A stretch of 35,682 nt of DNA, from positions 1-35,682 of the forward strand of contig JAWQRM010000047.1 of NCBI GenBank assembly GCA_033557675.1. Direction: 5' to 3'. The position numbers and the translations under genes were made by a program. Positions within the stretch are counted from its first letter, which is position 1. The number at the start of each line of letters is the position of its first letter. The DNA comes from Coptodactyla brooksi (lineage: Eukaryota; Arthropoda; Insecta; Coleoptera; Scarabaeidae). A model generated the notes under the pieces. That model made no database searches. It had not been told where the DNA came from and was given only the letters and a program-made list of their open reading frames with translations. This document shows positions 18,601-29,689 of this stretch, piece by piece.

Positions 18601-20040
18601 TGATCTTCACTTTGCCCAGCGCAAACGGTACTTCCTTTAAGCCTGTTAAGTGCACTTGCGGGCCAAATGTTTACTTACGACTTTCGCCATCGTTTTTCCT
18701 TTGTTTATCTGTACGCGTTTGTTTCTAAACGAATAAAAGCGGCGTAAACGGCGTTCGTTCTCCTTTTATTATTGTTATTATTGTTATTATTATTCGAGTG
18801 GGCGATTAGAATGGTCACATTTACCTTATACTGGGGCGCCGTTAAAGAAATCCAACGTTAAGGGTTCGTTCACACTTCGCGCATTTTTTCGAGACGCGCA
18901 ATTGTTTGAGGATGTACTTAGCGAGCGAACGTATGCGGACCATTAACGAACGTTAAAGCCGAAGAGAGACTAACTGTTGTCTCTCTACAGACTTTCTTGA
19001 CAGCAGGTGTGAACGTGGGCGAGAGACTTCGTAGGCGAAGACGTGGTGGGCAGTCCGGGAGTGGTGTCGCTTCGTACCAAGGTCAAAATTGCACGAAGGG
19101 TTGTTTTCGTAGACAAATTCGCCTCTATATTTAAAATTTACGATGTAATAATCTCTTTATGGCACTAAACGACCGCGGTTCGCCTTGTTCCCTAAACATT
19201 CCGCCCTTTTCGTCTCGTTAGGTCGGATTAAAACTTTCAGAGGAACACGCAAAGTAGCCTAAACCTTACGCGAGAGTTCACAGTCGCCTTTTCTGCTACG
19301 CGTACACGTTTATGAATGGAAAGAAACTCGTATCGAAGTCCGTTTTACCCGAGAAACACGTAGGCGGACCTGTACGAGACACATGGCACCGGTCCCCGCG
19401 GGTCGGTGAATGAGCGCGAGATTAATTAAAAAAAAGAAGCGGAGACGCTGGCTTTCCGTTTTCTACGTTCCCAAGGCGATAAGTGGTTAAATATTTGTTT
19501 GTCTATGAGCTAATTGGGCAAATATGTAGTCACGGCTCGTACTACGGACAATCTCGAGTGCCACGGCGGGAATTGGATATTTTTAGACGCGGTTACGCTA
19601 GTCGTGAAAATCGTCGAATAACAGAAAAGTAATTTTAATCGAACGTCCCAGCGTATACCCTCGATACACGTCCATTCAAAGAAATCTGGGGCAGCATCGA
19701 AACGTATTTCAATTAAATCTAAAGGCGCCGCGTTTGGAAGCGTAATCTTCGCGCATTATCTCCACGGCTTATTATAAATTATAATTTAATATTCGGTTTC
19801 GACACCGGCCGCCTCAGTCAGTTTGCCTCGAAGCCGCCCGATCTGATAGCCCGTTGTCAAATCGAATGACAATTTCACGTGAAAGTATGACAATGGGATA
19901 AAGGAGAAAGAGACGCGGCACAATCTGGCTTTAGATCTTTGTTGCGCAAGAACTTTACGATTAAACGTAACGATCTTCAAATTTTCGATAAATCGATCGA
20001 TTAGATTCCAGATTAACAAATTACATCATCGTTTATAACG
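18600..20040. other. CpG-rich unique block, no gene recognised
   Basis: Sharply richer in CpG than the repeat blocks on both sides. An (ATT)n/(GTT)n microsatellite sits at 18765-18794. No coding exon is supported; the GTAAGT-like site near 18678 on minus follows only four open codons, in the wrong phase for the RING exon. Confidence 0.4.
18765..18794. repeat. ATT/GTT microsatellite
   Basis: TTATTATTGTTATTATTGTT and further trinucleotide units, imperfect. Confidence 0.85.
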
Positions 20041-20149
20041 ATCAATTGTTCATGACCGATTTTCAAGCGAGAGTATGGAAAACGAACAATTCAAAAACTA
20101 TCAAAATTAACACAAATTATGTCGATTTCTATCGACTGATAAGTGCCTT

Positions 20150-20470
20150 CAATTACCTATCACTTTCGACAGTTAATAAAGTCTATTATCAAGGACATTT
20201 CAATTCATATCCACAGATGTCGCTAGTTCATCGACTGTCAGTTTTGACCACTAATAAAAGAGATTTATCGATGAAAAGTAATTTATTACTTTTAATGTTC
20301 ATAGATGGTTCTCATTTCACTACTTGTTTTTAGCTAGAGAATATGTAATACCTGCCAACTTTGACAGTTAATAAAGGTTAGCTATCAATGACGTTTAATA
20401 ATATTTTATTCCCATTCACAGATGGCCCTCATCACTTAACTGTCAGTTTTGACAGTTCAGTGATAATGGC
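20150..20470. repeat. TGACAGTTAA palindrome repeat cluster, copy 2
   Basis: CGACAGTTAATAAAG (near 20168), TGACCACTAATAAAAG (near 20247) and TGACAGTTAATAAAGG (near 20363) are tandem versions of one unit. Then comes an 8-bp perfect inverted repeat AACTGTCA (20438-20445), GTTT, TGACAGTT (20450-20457). CAGATGGCCCTCATCACTTA precedes it, like the ATGGCTCTCATT of copy 1. Confidence 0.65.
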
Positions 20471-20559
20471 TTTTAAATCAGAAGTTCATGTAGAAATTAA
20501 AAAGTATTTACATGAACAACGCATTCTCGAAAGTTAAACTCATCGACTATCAAAAACAA

Positions 20560-20930
20560 TGGGGGTTTTCATATAAAGCAATATGAAACCTTAGATAAAA
20601 AAATTAAGTTCTTTATTCTACAAAAATTGCAGAATATATAACAGTAGTACCGAAATAAAATGAAACGTACACGCGAAAGATAAGATTAAAGAACAGAAAA
20701 TTGTTTAATATATTCTGTAAATAGATAAGCTAAATAACGATTACAAGTATATTTTATAACATCAATACATTTGCAAATTTTCTTTTTTAATTAATTCACC
20801 GTCAATGTGGAAAATTATTTAGGATGAAGTGTTGTATAACAGTATAATATATGTTTTCTTTAGATATGGTTTGGTAAATGTCACAGTAAAATAACAAATC
20901 TATTGGAGATTTTAACCACCTATTGATTGA
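20560..20930. repeat. Dispersed AT-rich repeat family, partial direct copy
   Basis: CGAAATAAAATGAAACGTAC, AAAGATAAGATTAAAGAACA and TAAATAGATAAGCTAAATAA match 17611-17735 and 21380-21500. The right part (20760-20930: TTTTAATTAATTCACCGT, GTATAACAGTATAA) recurs at 25340-25420. Confidence 0.65.
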
Positions 20931-21965
20931 CCCTTAAGAAATAGCATTGAATTTAGATATACAGCTAAACATTTAAGAAAAACGAATATGCTTACGAGCA
21001 CGAAAAATAAAAAAATAATTAGGTTATGAATATAACGACGAAGCAATCGAAGACCAAGCTTTAAAGTTCTAAGTTGATTGTTTCGTTTAATATTCTAGAT
21101 GTAATCATAAGTACACTGAATGAAAGAATCCGGGTACTTCTTCTTATTTAAATAATTTCGAACTTGAATGGTATCTCGATCCAGATACCATTGATTTTCT
21201 TCTGAACCTTTAACGTGGAAGTACGACAAGAGAACAATGAGATTTAAGAGAACAATTCTTTTTTCTATATTTCTATTTTTATACCTAGAACTGAACTTAA
21301 TTGTCCCGCTAATGATTTCACCTGTCAAGTATGCGTAATGAGATTTTCTTACTAAAATTGTGGAGCACACAAAAGTTGTAACGAAATAAAATGAAATGTG
21401 CAAACGAAAGATAAGATTAAAGAACAGAAAACTGTTGTGTAATCACGTTTTACAAAAATTGTATGAAAGTATTTTGTAAATAGGTATTTAAATAACGATT
21501 ACATGTATATATTGCATAAATCGTTAGTTTAGGAAATGATTTATCAGAAAGCATTTATTAAGAAATGTGATGATTGATACAAAATACATCTTGATCTTGA
21601 AGTAAAAAATATGATGTTCCTTTATGAGAAATTGCAGTATAGTATTGACGTTATAAAATTGGGATAAAGCCGATAATAACTGAGCATATGTGCGGAAAGA
21701 TTTGTCGGCAATGATCAATTGTATTAAACGCCCATTAGATAATAAACCGATTAGGTAAAACCTCTCGGATAAATCGGACGTACGAAGTGACTAACGAATT
21801 ATTACCGAACATTTATCTGTCGAATTATACAGTACACCCAAATGATAATCTATCGAAATTCTGAGAAATCAGACCAATTTAGTTTCGAGGTCATCTTTAA
21901 AGTAAAAACAATAATCGGTTGTTTTGAATGAATTTATATTTAATTATAAAGTTGTGGGTTTTGAG
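20930..21965. repeat. Dispersed AT-rich repeat family, most complete copy
   Basis: Order of shared blocks: AGCACGAAAAATAAA, ATAACGACGAAGCAATCGAA, GAAGCTTTAAAGTT-like core, GAATGAAAGAATCC, AATAATTTCGAACTTGAA, GAGAACAATGAGATTTAAGA, AAAGATAAGATTAAAGAACA, AAGTATTTTGTAAATAG, TAATAACTGAGCATAT, and TTTATATTTAATTATAAAGT at the end. Parts recur at 17560-18600, 24040-24480 (inverted) and 24830-25900. About 1 kb, no open frame of note; probably a non-autonomous transposable element. Confidence 0.7.
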
Positions 21966-21969
21966 CCTT

Positions 21970-24030
21970 TGCCACTGAGTATTTTTCGGACATTGAGAAA
22001 CATCAACCGCAGAAATATTTCATCCTTCTTCGGTATTTTTTTTTGTAAATTCAACTGCAAACCGTACGTCGTTACTGCAATGTCACATATTATGTGCTTC
22101 ACGGTACGTAACTCAGTTAATAGCCAGTTTTCACAAAGCGAATCGCATTTTCAACATTTGTACACGATGTCTGGCTAGTTAGGGGGCAAAAATGGAGAGG
22201 AGAAACGAGCACACAAATCTCGCATCTCACGCAGAGTGGTAATAAAGTGACTCGTACATTTTCTATTGATTAAAATGCAAGAAGGTACACATGCTCGTCC
22301 ATAACCGTTAGGGGTATTGTTAATATATTCCTGCTAACGTCATTAACAAGAGTGATACGACTTTCTGTTGTTTAACGATCGAGAAGAAAGTAATAACGAT
22401 GGCGGAACTACGGATCCGCGACTTGTTGTAAAGTAATTTTTCAACCGTCCACGACGCCAATTGTTTAAACAGCCGAATTTTTTCTTCGACTCGCTAGGCG
22501 CTGCACGTTTTATTGAGTAATATCACTTTTTCCTTCATCCTGCTCCTGCGAGAGCGACTTCCTCTACACGGCGAGCAGATGGCGCCTCGTTCTCGTAGAA
22601 CTCGAAAAGGCCAAGACACTCCGCCGGTTCCATCTCTCTCTCCTTCTTCTCCTGCATCCTCTCGTCGCGCGTCGAGCTTTAATGGGCATAACAGTACATC
22701 GAGGTTTATTTTTCCTCGTTTCTCGGAAACCGCCGCGTAATCGCCGTGTAATTATGTGCATTAATTTTTGCCGTAAAAATATTAAATTTAACTGCGCGCG
22801 AGTCTCGGACGGCGATGATTTGTTCAAATAGATTCCTATCGTCCCTTCCATTAGTCGGGAGATTAAAAACAACTCGCGAAAGCACACCAAAACGTCGACG
22901 CACTACCGGAGAGCCGGATTTAGTCGTTTCTTTCTGTTTTCGAGGCAATCTCCATTATTAATCGGAGTGGTAGGCAAACGCCTTCGGCTCGAAACAATTT
23001 CTCTCTTTGCCCGTCTGTGCATTACGGAGCAGATGATATCTATCGAGAAGTAGCCGGTCACCGCAGAACTAAGTCGCGCTTATCTGCGGCGATAAAACTG
23101 GTGTCAATAGGTGTAGATATATCCGAACGAAAGTAAACATTACTCCGGAGCGTATAAAAAACCAATTTCAAATGGAAACGCGGCAACAATGGGACGGAGT
23201 GAAATTAGTTTCGTGAGAACGCTTTCTTTCGTCTCTCCTTTTTTTTTTTCTTTCATTTTCTACCTTTCGGTTGGCGTCTACTAATTTCACACTATTTATA
23301 CTGAATCGTGACGGCGGATTTTTTTGTTCGGCGGCCGCTAATTTAACGCGACGCTCGAATAAAATTACGAAACCGTATTACATCCGACAATTATAATAGA
23401 CGGAATGACGTAACCTCACGTTAACGACTCGAATGTTAAACATGCCACAAGGAATTGCGTCCTTTTCTTCCAGATGTCGTACATCTGTCGGATAATTGTC
23501 ACGTCGCCCGAGCCGTTTCCGTCGGATAAAAGCTAAATGTTCGACATTGGACGCGAATATTTCGCGTAATGAAAAATTAAGCGTAACACGCCGTATCTGT
23601 AAACACGCGATAATACTCCCTTCCCGTAATTGACGAACTGGCGCCGAGCAACTCCTTGTATCGCTTCCTCAAATGTTGTTTTCAGAATTTTTGACATACT
23701 AAACGATAAATCCGTCTTTACTCGTCATAACATTCTTTGCGGTGTAAACAACAAATCAATTTTAGCTCGAGATTTATAGAAATTTCGTTGCTATTACAAT
23801 AACCTATAATAATAATAACAGTATATTTAAGCCCCTAATTAGTTCGTGTGTAAACGTTAAAAAATGCAATTCTCATTGTGAGAACTGGCTATCATTATTA
23901 TTATTAACCATTACTGAGTTATGTACCGTGAAATACATAACTGTGACAATGCAATAACAATGCGGTAAATGTTTCTGAATGTTTAAAAAATATTTAGTGA
24001 AAACTGTAATCACAATTTACAAATTTAACA
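21970..24030. other. Unique, largely CpG-rich block, no gene recognised
   Basis: Lies between a direct and an inverted copy of the dispersed repeat. 22300-23700 is CpG-rich. Two small perfect hairpins occur near 23872 (TTCTCA/TGAGAA) and near 23920 (AGTTATGTA/TACATAACT). Open frames at 22513-22948 are overlapping and Arg/Ser-rich on both strands, typical of CpG-rich noise. Confidence 0.4.
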
Positions 24031-24039
24031 AATACACCA

Positions 24040-24480
24040 CAAAAGCCAAAGGTTCCAAACCCACAACTTTATAGTTAAATATAAATTAATTTCATTTGAT
24101 TTCCCAAAATCTCACTAAAATATAGTTTAAAGTCGTGTTGATTTAATACAAAACGTAGCAAATCCAAAGATTGTGATAACAATTGTATGAAGTGTACTTT
24201 AGTTTGTAAAATTGTTCTGAAGCTGTTAAAAAAATCAACAAACTATTCAAAGCAATAGATTATACCAGAATTTCGGTAGGCTATCGTTTGGGGATGATTT
24301 AAACTTAAATTTAGATAAATAATAATCGTCATAAACGACACTTGCTTAGAATAATTGGGCAAATAGATATTCGAGAATAATTGGTTAGTCAGCTCGTACG
24401 TTTGGTTTATCCGATAGGTTTCTCAATTGATCAATTTAACAATTGATCATTGCATATGTAAATAACCGCAGTTTTCTAAG
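24040..24480. repeat. Dispersed AT-rich repeat family, inverted copy
   Basis: The reverse complement matches 17869-18330 and 21668-21965: CCACAACTTTATAGTTAAAT (24060), AGAATAATTGGGCAAATAGA (24350), GTTAGTCAGCTCGTACGTTT (24386) and AACAATTGATCATTGCATAT (24440). With 21360-21965 it forms a large inverted repeat with roughly 2.1 kb between the arms. Confidence 0.7.
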
Positions 24481-24829
24481 TTTTATAACTTTATAAATTT
24501 CTTATGTACAATAATCTCAACGAACTCATCAACGAGAAAAAATAACGTTTTAAAAAATAAACGAAAATGTCTTTGTTATAAAAGTTAAAAATAAATCTAA
24601 AAATTACTAGCAAAGGATGAATTGGAATTATGTCAAAGTATATAATAATAATTGAGTTCAGTTTTGAAAATAGTTAATAATTTCGAAAAATTCAGTTTTG
24701 CTTTATACGGTAAGCAAATGTTAACACGTTAGAAAATATATTTACTTTTTTTGGAAAATTGTTCTTGTTCCATAAAGATGTAAATTATATTTTTAGAGTT
24801 GATTCAGATTTCACAGGAAAATCATATAT

Positions 24830-25900
24830 TTAGTGCGGGTTTTAATGATCTGTTGATTAATGCTAAAAAATACCTACCATCGAGATTAGATATAGATAGC
24901 ATAAAAAAATGATAAAGATGCCTAAAAGCACGAAAAGTAAAAAAAAACAATTAGGTTAAGAATATAACGATGCAGCAATCGAAGACGAAGCTTTAAACTT
25001 CAAAGTCGATTGTTTTTTATTTAATATTTTAATTGAAATCATAATATTAATGAAAATTACTATTTAAAGGATCGATTGGAATCATATTAAAATATATAAT
25101 AATTGAAAATATTGGAAATAATTGATAATGTTGAATAATTTAAAAGCTGTGCCTTAAAAAGTAAAGATAAATTTGCTTGTTGTAACATATATTTAAAAAT
25201 TATTTAAATATTTATATTTAAAAGCGATCAAAGACGAAGCTTTAAAGTTCAAAATTGATTTGAACTAATCAATGTGAGTTGCTAAAATATTCCATAACTT
25301 TAGCATATTTGCAAACTTTGAAAAAACATACAAAGTTCTTTTTTAATTAACTCACCGTTAATTTGAAAAGTAATTTAAGTTCTGCCGATTGTATAACAGT
25401 ATAACGTATGTTGTATTTAAGAAATGTAATAATTGAAATAACTATTTTAATACTTTTCTTTTATAAGAAATTATATTTTCTTCAATGCAGAAAACCTCGA
25501 GATACATTTAATATGGTACTTTGAAAAAAAAATTTAGATTATGAAAATAACGATAAAGCAATCGAAGAAGAAGCTTTAAAGTTCAAAGTTGATTGTTTTT
25601 ATAATATTCCAGGTGTAATCATAATTGATGGATGAAAGAATCCAAATACTTTCCTCATTCAAATAATTTCGAATTTGAACCTTAATACATTCAACAGTTA
25701 CTCTGAAATAAATTAATTAAAATTCTCGCAAAAGAATTAAAATTTTACATTTTCTTAAGCTTCAACAATGTTTTCTTGAGAACGGAACGTGGCTGTAATA
25801 ACGTGGAATTACAACAAAAGAACAATGAAAGTTAACACAATAATTCAGTAAGAGGAAGGTTAAGAGAAAAACAAATTTAAAAGTTTATTTACTATTGTGG
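24830..25900. repeat. Dispersed AT-rich repeat family, broken direct copies
   Basis: AGCACGAAAAGTAAA, ATATAACGATGCAGCAATCG and AGACGAAGCTTTAAACTTC (24920-25010) repeat 20995-21080. A second start of the same block is at 25548-25690 and a short piece at 25227-25260. AGAACAATGAAAGTTAACAC near 25818 matches 21230 and 18357. The block is a nest of truncated copies. Confidence 0.65.
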
Positions 25901-26318
25901 GAGATTAAAACAATCAAATTAAAATTCTATATTTACTTTTTATTTATTTTGTTCTCTCGGAATTTTGTTTGCTTATATGACCTCTGACGTTCGTCCCAGA
26001 TTTCGTTCTTATCGAAATATTTCGCTCAATCGTAACCACTTGCTCACGTTCGGCCCAATAAAAATTCAATTCGAACAATCGAAGCAATAAAGACCGCGCG
26101 CGAACGAGCGGTCGCTAACGAACGCGCTTAATCGTCCCGTTTGTCCGTTGGAACGTTCTTTGGAAGTTCCTGTAGGAGTAGGAAACGTTAAATTGCGGAC
26201 CACGAGGTTAGTTAGGTGTAACCTACGCGTTTGACGCCCGTGAGTAATCGCGAAAACGAGCTGAAATTTTTCGAGTGCCCACAACAAATTCGCGCGTGAT
26301 TCATTGAGCGTTCCTTAC

Positions 26319-26364
26319 CTAAGAAGCCGTTGGTACTTTTGACCTCCTGGACTTGACTTTTCAT
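26319..26364 (-). CDS. rols: Candidate 5' coding exon of rols
   Basis: On the minus strand, ATG at 26364 opens MKSQVQEVKSTNGFL and ends TTCTTAG|GTAAGGAACG, a good donor in phase 1. Joining to the RING exon (phase 1, ...G|AC) gives NGFL-DLAAIRRLL and makes the whole coding sequence an exact multiple of three. The frame is also open upstream of the ATG (GPTPRRS) as far as a possible acceptor at 26399, so this may be an internal exon of at most 80 nt (26319-26398). The intron to the RING exon would be about 16 kb. Found by splice logic, not by homology, so it stays tentative. Confidence 0.4.
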
Positions 26365-26489
26365 GCTCCTTCTCGGCGTAGGCCCTTTGCATAGGCCGCT
26401 GAACTACTTACATACGGTAAACGCTACGCGGCCAAAACGAGGAAAAAAAGTGAAATCCGAGGGGTCGCCGAACGTTAAGAGTTCAAACC

Positions 26490-26550
26490 GAGTTTTCACC
26501 GAAGGTTCACCGGTTTTTCACCGGTTTTCATGAACATTTCACCGGTTTTC
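26490..26550. promoter_or_regulatory. Cluster of three ACCGGTTTT motifs
   Basis: TTCACCGGTTTT occurs with the ACCGG core starting at 26509, 26520 and 26541, that is, spaced 11 and 21 bp, near one and two helical turns. A half-version (TTTCACCGAAGG) begins near 26494. ACCGGTTT resembles the Grainyhead/CP2 consensus. The cluster lies about 110-190 bp upstream of the candidate exon on the minus strand, where a promoter-proximal element would be expected. The factor is an inference. Confidence 0.35.
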
Positions 26551-26559
26551 GCGCATTAT

Positions 26560-28655
26560 TCAAGCGAACGCGTAACGGTGCGACCTGCGGCGCACTCTAT
26601 GTCGTACTGGCGACGCTTTCAAACTCTGCCGGAGAGCGCTCGGCGTTCGGTTCTTCTCGAGCCATATTTGTTCTACTCGGGTCGGTCGAGACGACGACGA
26701 CTCACCCAGTTCACCGTGGAGTTTAATTTGTGCTCCTTTACCTGTTCGGAGCGGTTTAATTAAATGCCACGCTACAGGTAGAGGCTCGAGGAAGTTCCCA
26801 TTGTGCATTCCGATAGGAGAGAAAAATTTATTGTACCGGAATCGGCCGGCGCTTAATTGACGTAATGTTCCAGTTAATTTCGAAAGGAACTTAATACCTT
26901 ATTGTGTACCCTCGTTGTTGTTTTTTTTTGTCGAGCGTTACGCTCCGCGCGACTTTCTCTTACCTTGACCCCGGTCGAATTTTGAATTGCTAAAGTCGCT
27001 TCTTCGCGTTTTCGGTTCTGCGAATCTCGAAGGTGGCGATCGTTCGGGCGTGCGTTGAACCGGCCGGACATAATTGAATTAGATCGAGCTTACCCTAGAT
27101 TAGATAATCTCCGGCAAACAGACGCGGACGATTCCATTCACATGTTCCCGTGCGCTTAGTAGGGTTGAGCAGATACGCACTTGAGAATTGAGGTTATCGA
27201 TTTGTTAGTTACCGGGTGTCGCTGACGTATTAATTTGGTGTACGGTTTTGTTTTCTCCTCCCTCTCTCTCTCTCTTGAATTTACTGCCCAGGATATGGCA
27301 CGTGTCCCCGAATGAATGGCCTACTACTTACTCTTTTGTGCCGCTAGATACTTTCTAGCGCAAAGAAGACGTGTCGTTTCGTTCGTTCTTTCTTTCTTTC
27401 ATTCACGGCGACCGGAGCTTTTACGTGGGCGGTACGGCGACAGCTCCTAATGCAAATAGCGCGCGAAAGGGAAGTATCCTCGCCCACGAAGGCTCTTTGA
27501 ATGCATCCATCTAAGAGAAGTCGACGAATTTATAATCGGGGATCTTTTCGTGTCGCCTTACGTCATTTCCGCTATGAAAGACGCCAAAAAGAACATTTTC
27601 AAGGGCTTATTACAAACTTAAATACTAATCGAGTAGCTGTAATAAAAGGGTTAAAAGAAATCCATTTCTGACATGGCGTCGATTGTATAACGTCGAAACC
27701 GATCTAGTTAATGGACGCGGCCGTAATGAGGGCGTGAAATGTAAATCCGATGCTAATATACCGAAAATGTCAAACCGAGAGCGAAAATTTCTCGCAATAA
27801 CCGTTATGTAATGATTGTTCCACCGCTCTGACCTACATGCGACGCGAAATGGAGCTAATTGGTGAAGATAATATGGGATCCTACCAGTACCATGTGCACA
27901 CACCTGTTTACTTCATAACTTAATGGGTAGTACGGAAATTTACTGCTGGAGTAAATACAGAAAACGCACATTTAATAGTGCGCTTAACGAATACACCCGA
28001 TTCCAACCTATGAACTAGAATTATGGGCAATTTTGTTATTCATTTTAAGCATTAATAAATTAATAAATCTCCAAGTAGATTTTTCACGTTTCTCATTCTT
28101 GAATCCCTTAAAATAATTACTACTTCTAGAAGGAAATTTAAACAAACAGATTAAAGCAACACATGGCAGAAAATATGCTAGAAATAGGAGAAAAAAGAAT
28201 AAAGCAAACGTAGTAAAAATTAACTTTAATTAAAATTATGAAAATAAATTGCAATTACGAAGCAACGCTTCCACGTAAAATAAAAAATATTCGTAAATAA
28301 AATATTCGAAAATATGCAAAAAATAAAAAGAAAACACAATTCTACAGTAATCGGTTGTTGAATGTCGTCTAGCACATTAAGTGTACATCTAGTTAAGTAT
28401 TTTACAAAACGGATCATTTTACTGAAAATAATGAAAAATAATTAAATAACTCTTTCCTAATAATGAAATGAAATGGAAATTAGTAAATGAATGGATTATA
28501 CTTTTAGAATTTTGTGACCTGAAATCTTATACAACTATATCTTAGGTAACGTAGAGCATGATGTAATAATAAGAAATTTTTGTTTTTGTTTTGAATCATT
28601 TTGTTGCATTTTCTGATTGGACTAACATAAAAACCAAGGTGAACAAATGTTTGTA
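26560..28655. other. Upstream flank or intron, no gene recognised
   Basis: 26560-27900 is CpG-rich with short low-complexity tracts: a pyrimidine run at 27255-27276 and TTCGTTCGTTC/TTTC repeats near 27380-27400. 28000-28650 is AT-rich. Open frames on both strands are Arg/Ser-rich without domains. Confidence 0.4.
27255..27276. repeat. CT-rich microsatellite
   Basis: CTCCTCCC followed by seven or so CT units. Confidence 0.8.
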
Positions 28656-28660
28656 AATTT

Positions 28661-29683
28661 ACCTTCCTCGTATAACACTGCAACCTGTAACACGGTTTCG
28701 CTCTAACACGATAAAAAAATTACGAAAACTTTTGTACAACACTGTACTTCTGCAGCACTAGGTAACATGATTTTTGTTAAACACAGTTAAAAACTAAATT
28801 ACCTTAAAATAATGACGGGAAGGAATAATGAACTATAGTGGCTTTACATGAAAATGTATAAAGTATATTATTTAAAGATTGGTTTTTAAATTGTTTTGTG
28901 CCAAACACTGACAGTTATTTAAAGCGGAAAAATTGGAGCTTCAAGACGCTGTTACTATTAGATAATGCTCCATGTCACCCACAAGATTTGGGTCATCCCA
29001 ACGTCCAAAATAGTGTTCTTACCACCTAACACTACATACCTCGTTGCTCCAACCATTGAATATCAAGATATTATGTACATCTTCAAAACTTATTACGTAA
29101 TAAAGGCATTGCAGTGGATTTTTGATGTAACCGATTTGAAATGAATTAATGTAATGGAAGCTTAGAAGAAATTTTCTATTAATTGCATCGACATCATGTC
29201 GTTGTCGCTGAAAGAACTGAAAACATCAACGTTAAATGATAAAAAAAAACGTGCGTGAATTGTAAGAAAATAAAACTAGTGGAAAATTAGAACTGGCTAA
29301 ATCAGTAGCACCGATGAAGGTTGTGAAGTTAATAATTTAACATTAAAAACATTTCGAGAAGGTCTAAGCTTAGCTGAAAATATTGAATTATTTTTCTCGA
29401 ATGCATACCCTTTCAAATTCAAAAGGGAGCTGCAAAATGGTCTATCTCCGTAAAGAATATAAATGAAGAAAAGGGTTCTGAAAGTCTAGGTGATATCGTT
29501 CAACCGAAAAAACGTTTTCGTTTGATTGTACTGAGCAGTGATGAGGAAGAAACTTATTAAATTAAGTTTTATTTTTAAAACTTAATTACCAATTAGAAAA
29601 ACGTTTGTATGCCAAAACTACCTGTATTAAAAAAAGGGTCCTACACATTAATTCATTCCGAAAGTTGCAGTATACGGGTGACC
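28661..29683 (+). mobile_element. Tigger/pogo-like DNA transposon relic
   Basis: Left end CCTTCCTCGTATAACACTGC (28662) and right end, reverse-complemented, ..CGTAT-ACTGCAACTTT (29661-29683) form diverged terminal inverted repeats. Left of centre, TAACACGG-type units recur (28673, 28687, 28705), as in ends of insect pogo-like elements. The interior carries a broken DDE transposase (separate entry). Only about 130 bp lie between the left end and the mid-catalytic domain, so the DNA-binding half is deleted. Target duplications were not resolved. Confidence 0.7.
28934..29565 (+). pseudogene. Degenerate Tigger-like DDE transposase fragment
   Basis: TLLLLDNAPCHPQDLGHPNVQ (in part, from 28949) is the typical second-Asp block of Tigger/Jerky transposases. 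A frameshift leads to VFLPPNTT, and another to SLLQPLN followed by IFKTYY. The third catalytic Asp, expected in QPLDQG, is encoded as Asn (AAT). Farther on, FREGLSLAENIELFF and YKEYK resemble the C-terminal region. Multiple stops and shifts show it is dead. No N-terminal helix-turn-helix part is present. Confidence 0.8.
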
Positions 29684-29689
29684 TTTTTA

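Noticed and set aside
18678..18692. MAKV|GTAAGT as an alternative 5' exon for rols
   Set aside because: The donor is phase 0, but the RING exon needs phase 1.
22513..22948. Overlapping frames on both strands
   Set aside because: Arg/Ser/Pro-rich translations typical of CpG-rich non-coding DNA.
27330..27380. GTAAGT donor on minus after an open stretch as an alternative 5' exon
   Set aside because: Phase 1 is possible but there is no start codon in a good context and no protein-like sequence.
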